From: Achatina immaculata
Taxonomy: Eukaryota; Mollusca; Gastropoda; Stylommatophora; Achatinidae
Direction: 5' to 3'
Assembly: GCA_009760885.1 (NCBI GenBank)
Contig: CM019713.1
Coordinates: forward strand, 21,398,427 to 21,462,426
DNA: 64,000 nucleotides
In this document: positions 12,078-22,285 of the stretch, piece after piece
Position numbering within the stretch: position 1 is the stretch's first letter
How the letters are laid out: each line of letters opens with the position of its first letter
Made by a program: the position numbers and the translations under genes
Notes under the pieces: model-generated
Told to the model about the DNA's origin: nothing
The model's input: the letters and a program-made list of their open reading frames with translations, nothing else
Database searches by the model: none

Positions 12078-12345
12078 TATATATAGGCAGGTGAGTAAAT
12101 TGACAGATAGGCAGGTGTGTAAACTGATAGATAGGCAGGTAAATAAACTGATAGATAGGCAAGAAAGTAAGCTGATATATAGGCAGGTGAGTAAGGTGAT
12201 ATATAGTAAGGTGAGTAAACTGATAGATAGGCAGGTGAATAAACTGATATATAGGCAGGTAACTAAACTGATAGATAGGCAGGTGATTGAGTTGGTAGAT
12301 AGACGGGTGAATGATCTGATAGATAGGCAGTTGAATGATAATGCC
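12078..12345. repeat. 24-bp minisatellite, family 2 (relative of 8105-8640)
   Basis: About 11 units of 24 bp with core AAACTGATAGATAGGCAGGT. This differs by a few bases from the array 3.5 kb to the left. It sits where retroelement copy 1 breaks off; the element has TCTAGATAGGC at that point, a possible seed. Confidence 0.93.
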
Positions 12346-12422
12346 ATTTTTTTGTTGTTCTAATAACGTTATTTTTTTGTTCTTAGTGCTGTTTAATGAT
12401 ACTATTCCTCTGATTTTGCTCT

Positions 12423-13860
12423 TCTTCTTCTTCGTTCACTTCTACCACCAAGACCGCCTGTGATCCTACTGAATTTACTCCTGTGGTCCACGAGAGGACC
12501 ACAAGAGGTTCAGAGTATCGCAGGGCTTGGGGCTGTATTCATGGTGGGTCGCAGAAGCGAGATTACGTGACACCGTGGTTTTCATTGTACCAGTTTAGAG
12601 TTGGACTTTCTCACCGGAAAACCTCGACGTGTTTTGGATATCAGTATATCCCAGCCGGGTGGGAGGTGGTTGCCCATTCAGCCTAGAGTTGGACTTTCTC
12701 ACTGGAAAACCCCGACGTATTTTGGATGTCAGTATATCCCTGCCGGGTGAGAGGTGGTTGCCCATCTAGTCCAGCGTTGGACTTTCTCATCGGAAAACCT
12801 CAGCGTGATTAGAATACGCATATATGCCCTCCAGGTGAGAGGTTGTTGCCTATCTAGACTGCACTTGTCCAGTGTCTCTGACTTCGGCGTTTTGTGGTGT
12901 AGCCGCTACCTTTCCTAGCTGTGACCAGGACGTAGCTTTTGTCCAGGATGACGAATTCTCGCCAATAGTAGGTTTCACCCCTAGGTTAAGCCAGTTTAGG
13001 CGTATTATCCCAGTATGGGCACGTTTAGGACGTGACCTACCTCTAGAGCGGAGGTACTGTGCCATGAGTAGTCATCAAGTTTCACCCCCCTAGGTTAAGC
13101 CGGTTTAGGCATATTTCACCAGTATGGGTGTATACCGGACGTGGCCGGCCTCTGGAGCAGAGGTGCCGTGGTATGAGTAGCTCTCGTTGCGAGACTACTG
13201 GATATACCGATTAATCTTCACTTTATCCTTTCCATCACCTTTTCAAGGCGGCGCCGAACAGCAACTCTAATCGCATTTTCTTCATTTCCAAGGAGGAGTT
13301 TAACCCCACGCGCAGCAGCCGAAGAATCTCGCCAGCAGTCTCTTAGTTTAACCCCTGGATTAAGTCGGTTCAGGCAATCCGCCCCAGTATGGGTGCACAT
13401 AGGACGTGGCCGGCCTCCAGAGCAGAGGTGCCGTGATTTGAGCAGTCCTGACCTCGAAACTACTGTTTACTTGACTAAATCCTTTCTTCACTTAATCCTT
13501 TCTTTCACCTATTCCACAGTGGAGCCACGCGGCAACTCCATTCGCACCTTTCTTCACTGGCTGGGAGGAGCCCCACTCCACGCACGGCAGCTGAACAATC
13601 TTGCCAGCTGCGGGTTTTAAATCACATTTTTCCTTCTCCTACCAAACAAGACTCTCATCTACCCGAAGCGTCTGGTTTTCAGGCGCCAGATATTCGCCTT
13701 CGCCCATTCTCCTGTCAGTTTGAACAGTTCCGCCAGAAGAAGGCCAGGAGCTGGACTTGACTATCAGAGGCTATTTGAGACGCACGCCTTGGAGACATTT
13801 AATTGGAGCGGATAGCGTATCCTCCACCCTCACCTCCGGCTATGATAGTCCTTAGAATTT
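12423..13860 (-). mobile_element. GAA-tail nonautonomous retroelement, copy 2 (full length)
   Basis: About 1.44 kb, noncoding. Read on the minus strand it begins near 13860 (CTAAGGACTATCATAGCCGG) and ends with GAACGAAGAAGAAGAAG at about 12440-12423. It contains an ~85-bp block repeated about three times (TTGGACTTTCTCACCGGAAA; 12600-12830), then a block around TGACCAGGACGTAGCTTTTG. A further block is repeated about three times (GGTTAAGCCGGTTTAGGC .. CCAGTATGGG) with small palindromes. Flanks GATTTTGCTCT (12412-12422) and GATGTTGCTCT (13861-13871) look like an 11-bp target-site duplication with one mismatch. Confidence 0.85.
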
Positions 13861-13889
13861 GATGTTGCTCTGTTTAATAAAATTATTTC

Positions 13890-14400
13890 TTTGTTGTTAT
13901 GTTTAACGTTTCCTTTTTTTTGTTGTTGTTATGTTTAACAATGTTTCCTTTTTTGTTATGTTTAACGTTTCCTTTTTGTGTTGTTGTTATGTTTAAAACG
14001 TTTCCTTTTTTGTTGTTGTTATGTTTAACATCGTTTCGTTTTGCTGTTGTTATGTTTAACAACGTTTCCTTTTTTGTTGTTGTTATGTTTAACAACGTTT
14101 CCTTTTGTTGTTGTTATGTTTAAAACGTTTCCTTTGTTGTTGTTGTTTTTTTAACAACGTCTCTATTTGTTGTTGTTATGTCTGACGTTTCTTTTTTTGT
14201 TGTTGTTATGTTTAACAATGTTTCCTTTTGTTGCTGTTGTTGTTGTTGTTATTTTTAACAACGTTTCCTTTTGTTGCTGTTCTCTTTAGTAACATTTTTA
14301 ACTTTGTTGTTCTCTTTAGTAACATTTTTAACTTTGTTGTTCTCTTTAGTTACATTTTTAACTTATTTGTTGCTCTGTTTAGTAACAGTATTTATATGTT
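13890..14400. repeat. ~30-35-bp T-rich minisatellite
   Basis: About 14 irregular units with TTGTTGTTATGTTTAACAACG and TTTCCTTTT, variable in length because of T-run and TTG-run differences. The last units change to TTCTCTTTAGTAACATTTTTAAC. Confidence 0.88.
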
Positions 14401-14499
14401 GCTGTGAAAACAACCAAGTATTTCTACAGACCCAGCACCAACAAGTACAGCTAAAAACAAGGAGTAATCTAATTCCATCTAAACAATAACCTGTGTTCT

Positions 14500-14715
14500 T
14501 CTCAACCAACACTTAATCCAAGTGCTTCTCGACCAACACATAATCTACATGCTTCTCAATCAACACTTAATCCAAGTGCTTCTCGACCAACACTTAATCT
14601 AAGTGCTTCTCAACCAACACTTAATCTAAGTGCTTCTCGACCAACACATAATCTACATGCTTCTCAATCAACCAACACATAATCTACATGCTTCTCAATC
14701 AACATATAATCTACG
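14500..14715. repeat. ~28-bp minisatellite
   Basis: About eight units with GCTTCTCGACCAACACTTAAT. Two sub-variants (CTAAGT and CTACAT) alternate. Confidence 0.88.
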
Positions 14716-14953
14716 AAACAACATAGGAAAGCTAAGCTCCATCTCAGGTTTATGAGATTATGGGGGCAGTGAAATGTGACAAGAGAAAAATCTAGAACGA
14801 ACTTATGAACAAACAAACAAAAAAGTATTTAAGAAAATGCAGGGTCAAATGACAGGAAAATGATTACGAACAAAATTTTACATACTCAACAAAAGTGTCC
14901 CTCAGCATTTACCAATGTAAATATGTATAATATCAACAAAATATCACACGAAA

Positions 14954-16096
14954 ACCTCTTTTTCTTCGTTCGCTTCTACCACCAAGACCTCTCTGTGATA
15001 CTCTTGAATTTACTCCTGTGGTCCTCGATAAATGCCTTTGAATGTAAATGCTACAGACGAGTTCTCCAAATATCGTGGACACAAAAAAGAACAAATATAT
15101 CTATACTACAAGAGCTTAATACTGAAGAAGGCTGGCTAGTGAAGAGGATTAAAGAGAGAAAACTGAAATATTTTGGACACATTAAACGTCATGATAATTT
15201 AGAGAAGACCGTATTGGAAGGATACATAATGGGAAAAAGAAAAAGAGGAAGACCAAGACGAAGATGGCTGCAAGACATCGTTGACGATCTGGAAATGGAT
15301 GCAACAGCAGCAGGCCATCTTGCTCACAACCGAGAGGCCTACAGGAGTGCTGTTTGGGAGGCAAAGTTCCGCAAGGGACATGCAAATGAATGAATGAATG
15401 GTCCTAGATAGGTCCCGTGGTCCCCCTTTGGTCCCCGAAAGGACCACACGAGATCCACGAGAGGACCACAAGAGGTTCAGAATATCACAGTTCCTGAGCC
15501 TGTATTCTTGGTGGGTCTCAGAAGCGGGAATGCGTGACACCGTTTAATCAAGAGTTGGACTTTCTCACCGGAAAACCTCGACGTGTTTTGGATATCAGTA
15601 TATCCCCGCTGGGTGAGAGGTGGTTTCCCATCCAGCCTAGAGTTAGACTTCTCACTGGAAAACCTCGACGTGTTTTGGATATCAGTATATCACCGCTGGG
15701 TGAGAGGTAGTTTCCCATCCAGCCTAGAATTGGACTTTCTCACTGGAAAACCCTACGTGTTTTGGGATATATGTGTATCCCCGCCGGATGAGAGGTGGTT
15801 GCCCATCCTGTCCAGCGTTGGACTTTCTTACCGGAAAACCTCAGCGTGATTAGGATACGCATACATCCCCGCCGGGTGAGAGGTGGTTGCCTATCTAGAC
15901 TGCCCTGGTCCAGTGTCTCGGACTTCAGCATTTTGTGGTCGTGGCCACTACCTTTCCTAGTTGTGACCAGGATGGAGTTTTTGTCCAGGAGGATGAATCC
16001 TGGCCAATAGTGACTTCCACTTCTGGGTTGAGCCGGTTTAGGCATATTATCCCAGTATGGGCGTGTTTAGGACGTGAACGACCTCTATAGCGGAGG
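14954..16096 (-). mobile_element. GAA-tail nonautonomous retroelement, copy 3, with perfect TSD
   Basis: Same family as 12423-13860, with the tail (GCGAACGAAGAAAAAGAG on the minus strand) at the left end. The other end is cut off within the GGTTTAGGC/CCAGTATGGG block, so it is 5'-truncated. It is flanked by the perfect 12-bp duplication TATCACACGAAA at 14942-14953 and 16097-16108. Tail, truncation and duplication together show mobilisation by target-primed reverse transcription. A LINE fragment (15031-15399) is nested in it. Confidence 0.9.
15031..15399 (+). mobile_element. Nested LINE 3' fragment with near-perfect TSD
   Basis: Encodes the C-terminal part of a LINE ORF2 (YRRVLQISWTQKRTN; KYFGHIKRHDNLEK; KRKRGRPRRRWLQDIVDDLE; stop at 15391-15393) with an (ATGA)n tail. 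It interrupts retroelement copy 3: GGTCCTCGATA (15020-15030) and GGTCCTAGATA (15400-15410) are its target-site duplication with one difference. A second, shorter copy of the family is at 20652-20885. Confidence 0.9.
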
Positions 16097-16249
16097 TATC
16101 ACACGAAAGCAAATCCTATGATCATGACGTACACTTTTATGCCCAGAAACTCTCTTCAGGCAACATTAACGATTTGCATTCTTTTAAACAATATATCACA
16201 TACATCCCATCGTTATACTTCAGTGTTAAGTAAAACAAGACACAGAAAA

Positions 16250-16745
16250 CAAGAATCCGTCATTACAGTCGTCCACACTTCTCTAAACTCTTACATAAAT
16301 ATTAAAGCAACACACACAAAACAACAATCCGTCATTACAGTAGTCCACGCTTCTCTCAACTCGTATAGGAATACTAAAGTAACACACACAAAACAACAAT
16401 CCGTCATTACAGTAGTCCACGCTTCTCTCAACTCGTATAGGAATACTAAAGCAACACACACAAAACAACAATCCGTCATTACAGTAGTCCACGCTTCTCT
16501 CAACTCGTATAGGAATACTAAAGCAACACACACAAAACAACAATCCGTCATTACAGTAGTCCACGCTTCTCTCAACTCGTATAGGAATACTAAAGCAACA
16601 CACACAAAACAACAATCCGTCATTACAGTAGTCCAGACTTCTCTCAACTCGTATAGGAATACTAAAGTAACACACACAAAACAACAATCCGTCATTACAA
16701 TCGTCTATGCTTCTCTGAACTCTTATAGAAATATTAAAGCAAGAT
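16250..16745. repeat. 72-bp minisatellite
   Basis: Nearly seven units of 72 bp (24 codons) with core AACAATCCGTCATTACAGTA and CTTCTCTCAACTCGTATAGG. Open frames on both strands follow from the unit length. No protein is inferred. Confidence 0.95.
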
Positions 16746-16955
16746 ACAGAAACCATGGCTTCCTAGATCCTGCAATATGTTATTGTTGTTAAAGCATAAA
16801 ATAGCATATTAGAAAACACAAGTCTAGATTATAATCCACATAAAAGCTATTTCCTCACATACGCGTACGTTTCCTTCTTGAGTGACCCTCTTCAAATACA
16901 AATCGCAACACCGAACTGAGAACAAGCATCATAACTAAAGTACTACAATTACTTA
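16746..16955. other. Spacer, nothing recognised
   Basis: AT-rich unique DNA with no coding similarity or repeat that I can see. Confidence 0.5.
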
Positions 16956-16960
16956 CATGA

Positions 16961-17020
16961 TGGGGGGGGGGGGGGAAGACCTATATAAAGGGGAAAAAAA
17001 CGAGCCAGAAAGGTCAGACT
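16961..17020 (+). promoter_or_regulatory. Candidate TATA + initiator core promoter
   Basis: A run of G (16961-16974) is followed by TATATAAAG at 16982-16990 and, about 30 bases on, by TCAGACT (17014-17020), which resembles an initiator. The spacing is typical of a polymerase II core promoter and of LTR promoters. No open frame or matching second LTR was seen nearby, so the assignment is tentative. Confidence 0.35.
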
Positions 17021-17440
17021 GAGCATAGCCAGCGGTCAAATGGCGGGCCAAGTTCAATCTGTTCTCTGGTATTTGATATGGAAATACTTAGCCCCGGCCG
17101 GCCTGAGTATTGTGTGTTGGTGGTTCATGATTATTAATGTTCTCTGAACGGCACGGGGGATGCCATCATGATGTTGAATTCATGTGAACTTCATGAAGCT
17201 GAGAGGAGAGCAGAAAACCACGGGATATGGCAGGGAGCTAATTTCATCTCGCCGGTGTTAGCCTTACCGACTTCATAATACTGATTCTACTGCACTGTGG
17301 ATTATGTGATGATATGATTATACGATGATTATATGATTATATGATACCAACACCAGTCCTCCGTTGCTAAATCGCTAAAGACGCACTTCAAAAGTGCAGT
17401 GCCAACTGGAAGATCATGATTCAATCCCGGAAGAAAAAAA
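17021..17440. other. Spacer downstream of the candidate promoter
   Basis: No coding region. Contains simple GATTATATGATG repetition at 17305-17345. The stretch 17360-17435 has faint tRNA-like A and B boxes, judged too weak to call. Confidence 0.45.
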
Positions 17441-17640
17441 AAATGCAACAACTCGCAAACCTCTGGGAGCCATGACCAATAGGGGCCTACCCCCCTTAGA
17501 GTGTCAGGAGTTTAATAGGGCCGAAAAACTTGTCTGACGGGGGGGGGGGGGGGGGGGGTTACTTCCTCTGATGATCTGAAGGAGTTGTGTTGTTGTTCTG
17601 CTCTCTACAGTAGAGAGTTTCCTGCATACAGAGCATGGTG
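17441..17640 (+). mobile_element. Dispersed element block (related to 24400-24560)
   Basis: Shares ACTCGCAAACCTCTGG, GATGATCTGAAGGAG and TTGTTCTGCTCTCTACA-like sequence with 24400-24560, in the same order. It contains a run of 20 G at 17539-17558. It probably represents the 3' region of the zinc-finger retroelement whose 5' region follows at 18460. Confidence 0.6.
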
Positions 17641-17719
17641 ATGCCACTGACAGTCGGGAAAGACCAGAATCCACACTGGGAAAGAGTCCTTGAACTTGGC
17701 TGTCCGGGCCAGCAACCCT

Positions 17720-18460
17720 TTCAGCCGTCATACTATCAACCCTGTCAGCCGTCATGCTATCAACCCTGTCAGCTGTCATACTATCAACCCTGTCAGTCGT
17801 CATACTATCAACCTTGTCAGTCGTCATGCTATCAACCCTGTCAGCCGTCATACTATCAACCCTGTCAGCTGTCATACTATCAACCCTGTCAGTCGTCATA
17901 TTATCAACCCTGTCAGCCATCATATTATCAACCCTATCAGCCGTCATACTATCAACCCTGTCAGCCGTCATGCTATCAACCCTGTCAGCCTTCATACTAT
18001 CAACCCTGTCAGCCGTCATACAATCAACCCTGTCAGCCATCAGATTATCAACCCTGTCAGCCGTCATACTATCAACCCTGTCAGACGTCATACTATCAAT
18101 CCTGTCAGCCGTCATACAATCAACCCTGTCAGCCATCAGATTATCAATCCTGTCAGCCGTCATACTATCAACCCTGTCAGCCGTCATACTATCAATCCTG
18201 TCAGCCGTCATACAATCAACCCTGTCAGCCATCAGATTATCAACCCTGTCAGCCGTCATACTATCAACCCTGTCAGCCATCAGATTATCAATCCTGTCAG
18301 CCGTCATACTATCAATCCTGTCAGCCGTCATACTATCAATCCTGTCAGCCGTCATACAATCAACCCTGTCAGCCATCAGATTATCAACCCTGTCAGCCGT
18401 CATACTATCAACCCTGTCAGCCATCAGATTATCAATCCTGTCAGCCGTCATACTATCGCT
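17720..18460. repeat. 24-bp minisatellite, three frames open on +
   Basis: About 31 units of 24 bp with core TACTATCAACCCTGTCAGCC. Because the unit is eight codons, the three plus frames (for example YYQPCQPS) and a minus frame (MTADRVDS) are all open over 700 bp. The array lies between two blocks of one dispersed retroelement. Confidence 0.95.
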
Positions 18461-19140
18461 ACAAAGTCCAAAAAGAAGAAATGCCCCCAGGATTCACCGA
18501 AAGGTGGGGGGGAGGGGAGAATAATATATCCACAGGTGACTAAACAGAAACGACCATGACACCCCCCTCACCTTTCATTAATTCGAGTTGAGAACAGTGG
18601 ATGGAGTATGCACGCATCTGTGGCAGGAAATTTAACACTCAATGTGGCATGAAGATACACAGAACGAAGAAGGGATGTGGTGGTTCCTTGCTGCCCAATA
18701 CTCAACAGTGCACTGTGACGCCAGTCTCAGATAAGATATTAGAAAATCTCTGTCAGGATATAAAACACAGCACAGGGAATATTCAGGTTGAGTCAGGCAG
18801 CAGGGAGGCAATGCAGCCCTCCGACGAGACCAGAGACAAGATTAACTTCCCACCAGCAAGTGCCAAAAGCATATGGGAAAACCTGGACACAGGATTATGC
18901 AAAGAATTGGACAAACAGCTGAGAGAGAAAAACCTTGAGCAAAAACTGGAAGCATTTGGTAGCATCGTATATTTTCACTGCCACAAAGAACAGGCAAAAA
19001 GAGAAAAAGTAACACCAAGAAAGTCCAGAAGACAGAGGAAAATAGAAGCAATAAGACAGCAGAAGAACCATACATGGAAAGTGTTCAAGAAGGCACACGA
19101 ATCAGAAAAGGAAGGACTAAGACAGGTTTGGCAATATCTA
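18461..19140 (+). pseudogene. R2/NeSL-like retroelement ORF, N-terminal remnant
   Basis: An open stretch from 18601 encodes a degenerate C2HC zinc finger (CGRKFNTQCGMKIHRTKKGC, with the first of the usual cysteine pair missing). A linker and a basic, charged region follow (FGSIVYFHCHKEQAKREK; KSRRQRKIEAIRQQKNHTWK; EKEGLRQVW). A zinc finger followed by such a basic helix-rich region precedes the reverse transcriptase in several site-specific-type LINEs (R2, NeSL relatives). The reverse transcriptase itself is not present: the sequence runs into a short tandem repeat at 19137. A second decayed copy is at 23625-24300. The class assignment is by resemblance only. Confidence 0.6.
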
Positions 19141-19215
19141 AAATCTCACTTCTATTTTAGGTCGACTTTCTCTCACTTCTATTTTAGGTCGACTTTCTCT
19201 CACTTCTATTTTAGG
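19137..19215. repeat. 27-bp repeat, three units
   Basis: Three near-identical units of TCTCACTTCTATTTTAGGTC plus GACTTTC. Confidence 0.9.
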
Positions 19216-20130
19216 CTGTGGCAGCGACAATATTTGATTTTTTTGGGGTTTCTTTTAAGTTATTAACACACATTAATACGTCTTCTTTTCGTTCACTTCG
19301 ACATTTCAGAATGTCACTATACGTAGTACTATATGATTCACCACAAGACTGACATCTTAACACACATAGTCACTATACGATTCAGATAGTTCGTTCCAGA
19401 ATCAAATTATGGTTCACTTTTAACGTTCATCAAACGAAACTCGCAAGTATCAAATCGAGGCATCTCCGAAAGCATTTTACAAAGTTTCAAAAATATCAAA
19501 TCTTGTGCATTTCTCACGCAGTACTAATAACCACTTTCTAACTTGAAATACATCGTGTCTGTCCTAAACTACTTCTGGTTCTAAAATGATCTCCTGATTA
19601 TCTATCAGCTATACCTATCCATCTGTTCCAACTGTCATTGTTCTCCTATCGATCTTTCTTTAATTTTTGTCCTCTTTTGTCTTCCCTCTTCTTCTTTGTA
19701 TTCTTTTTCTTTTTGTCCTTTTTTTCAAAATTGCATGTCTGACTTATACATCTTAAGCCAGTTGACCAGTAGGACACACCTCTAGATATTTCTTTTCGTC
19801 AGCTGATTGACTACATACTGGTTGGACTGTGAGATGAATCAGTCCACTCTCTTTGGCCATCTTACTGGTCCGCTGGACTATTCATGTGCGCAAATTGCGT
19901 CCTAAGATTAGCATATATGTGTCACCTGTCAACTCTGTTGCGTCAGATCTGTCTATTCAATTTTTCGCGTAGGTAAACTCTTCAGGTGTTTTCGATGTGT
20001 TTACACAGTGTCCGTCTGTCTGTCTCCATATGTACTATTGTTATCTGTGTAAATCCTCCTGGTTCGTATTCTGTATATGTTTCCTTAACACGTCCTATAT
20101 TAGCAGCGTCCGTCCTGTGGTTGTCATAAT
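19216..20130. other. Spacer without recognisable gene
   Basis: AT-rich unique DNA. I see no exon-like conservation, array or transposon end. Confidence 0.5.
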
Positions 20131-20139
20131 CTTATATCT

Positions 20140-20490
20140 TATATCCTTCCCGTGCCGTTAGACGTCACATAGGGCTCGCAAAGTAGTTCGCCAATTTTTC
20201 CTGTCTTCGGCGAGTCTTTCAACCTCAACAAAGGATTTTATGCCTGTTAACTTGGCCTCTCTTAATAATGTCCTCTTCAGAGTTTCACGCGGTCTGCCCC
20301 TTTTTCTTCGGCCTGTTGTGGTCCACTTGATAGCTTGTTTTGGGATTCTCTGATCATTTCTTCTCATCAAGTGACCAACATATGTCCATCTCCTTTTCCT
20401 GATCACCCGTGAGACTGGTTGTTGTTCAGTCATCTGTCTTATCTCTGCATTGTTCTTGAATTCATTCCATTTGTTGTCATAAAGCTGCTG
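20140..20490 (-). mobile_element. LINE 3' end fragment, family X
   Basis: Minus-strand C-terminal part of a LINE ORF2 (RRWTYVGHLMRRNDQRIPKQ; GRRKRGRPRETLKRT; ERLAEDRKNWRTTLRALCDV then stop at 20158-20160) followed by a TATAAG-type tail. A 130-bp copy of the same 3' end lies at 24722-24851. Confidence 0.85.
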
Positions 20491-20651
20491 CTAATACCGC
20501 GGGAGTGTTCTTCTCTCCCAGTGGTTCTCAAATTTTCCATCGTTTCTTATCTACATTCTACTTATCAATAATAATCATAATTATAATAAAAATATTAATA
20601 GTAATAATAATAATAACATTAATAACAACAATAATAATAATAACATCCTAA

Positions 20652-20885
20652 TATTCAACTTAAATATTTTGGACACATTAAACGTTATGGTAGTCTAGAG
20701 AAGACCGTCTTGGAAGGATACAAATTGGGAAAAAGAAAGAGAGGAAGACCAAGGCGAAGATGGCTGCAAGACATCGTTGATGATCTGCAAATGGATGCAT
20801 CATCAGCAGGCCAGTCTTGCTTACAACCGAGAGGCCTACAGGAGTGCTGTTAGGGAGACATAGTTCCGCAAGGTACATGCAAATG
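20652..20885 (+). mobile_element. LINE 3' end fragment, same family as 15031-15399
   Basis: Closely similar to 15150-15390: the codons for FGHIKR, EKTVLEGYK, RGRPRRRWLQDIVDDL are recognisable on the plus strand, with a frameshift near 20813. An AAT-rich simple repeat (20570-20650) precedes it. Confidence 0.87.
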
Positions 20886-21340
20886 ACTGAGTATGCAAGG
20901 CTGTAATAATACTACAGTCATAACATACAAGGCACTGTGTTACATATCAAGTTACATATCAAACTGATCAAGACGACAATGAGATAACCATCCCATGTGG
21001 CTCAATCCAACAGTGTCAAAAAAATGTAAACTGAATGATGACCTGTCTCTTTCCTTTCATCCCGACGACAGGTACAAACGACAACACAGGACAACATCTC
21101 CACAGAACCTAACCTCTGACCCAACTCCACTGACACAACTCACAAACTGTCAAGCCCAGCCTCCACTTTGGAAAAATCCACTCAGACTTTCCTAATTTTC
21201 TCCTGCCAAACATTCCTGCACGAAGTGTCTGAGGATAATCGCTGAGGGCCATCACCTGGTAGGACCCAAAAATGTAAACAACAAGTCAGAGGCGTTACTT
21301 AGTTAACATGTGTAGGGTAGTACACTGTCGGACATACCTT
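20886..21340. other. Spacer without recognisable gene
   Basis: No repeat, coding similarity or transposon end recognised. Confidence 0.5.
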
Positions 21341-21960
21341 GACCTGAGCAGTTGATACATATGAACATTGACCTGGGCAGTTGATACATAAGTAACTTAA
21401 CCTGGGCAGTTGATACATAAGTAACTTAACCTGGGCAGTTGATACATAAGTAACTTAACCTGGGCAGTTGATACATAAGTAACTTAACCTGGGCAGTTGA
21501 TATATAAGTAACTTAACCTGGGCAGATGATACATAAGTAACTTAACCTGGACAGTTGATACATAAGTAACTTAACCTGGGCAGTTGATACATAAGTAACT
21601 TAACCTGGGCAGTTGATACATAAGTAACTTAACCTGGGCAGTTGATATATAAGTAACTTAACCTGGGCAGTTGATACATAAGTAACTTAACCTGGGCAGT
21701 TGATACATAAGTAACTTAACCTGGGCAGTTGATACATAAGTAACTTAACCTGGGCAGTTGATACATAAGTAACACCTGGGCAGTTGATATATAAGTAACT
21801 TAACCTGGGCAGTTGATACATAAGTAACTTAACCTGGGCAGTTGATACATAAGTAACTTAACCTGGGCAGTTGATACATACGTACCTGGGTAGTTGATAT
21901 GTAAGTACCTGGACCTGGACAGTTGACACATAAATACCCTGACCTGGGTAGTTGATACTT
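21341..21960. repeat. 29-bp minisatellite
   Basis: About 21 units with AAGTAACTTAACCTGGGCAG and TTGATACAT. Units at both ends are more diverged than those in the centre, as expected for central homogenisation. Confidence 0.96.
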
Positions 21961-22034
21961 GTACCGTGGTCGAATTTCTAACAGAAAAACAGAAATATTA
22001 AGAGAAAAAAAAAGAATAATTAAAGAAAAAATGA

Positions 22035-22285
22035 GAAAGCACAGGAAAGAACATGAACTGCTCGTGTGAGACACTTGTATGAAATAAACGTAAAGGAAAG
22101 AACATGAACTAGTCGTGTGAGACACTTGTATGAAATAAACGTAAAGGAAAGAACATGAACTAGTCGTGTGAGACACTTGTATGAAATAAACGTAAAGGAA
22201 AGAACATGAACTAGTCGTGTGAGACACTTGTATGAAATAAACGTAAAGGAAAGAACATGAACTAGTCGTGTCAGATACAGGAAGT
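22035..22285. repeat. 51-bp minisatellite
   Basis: Five units with AAAGGAAAGAACATGAACTA and GTCGTGTGAGACACTTGTAT. Confidence 0.94.

Noticed and set aside
14860..15393. 177-residue open frame as a gene
   Set aside because: Its N-terminal part is spacer and noncoding retroelement. Only the segment after 15031 codes, for a LINE C-terminus.
17360..17435. tRNA-like A and B boxes (GCTAAATCGCTAAAG .. GATTCAATCCC), possible tRNA or SINE head
   Set aside because: No cloverleaf could be drawn, and no second copy or tail was found.
17635..18543. 302-residue open frame rich in YYQPCQPS, and overlapping open frames of 289, 256 and 315 residues
   Set aside because: All come from one 24-bp tandem repeat (eight codons), which opens several frames at once. 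No splice, start or conservation evidence.
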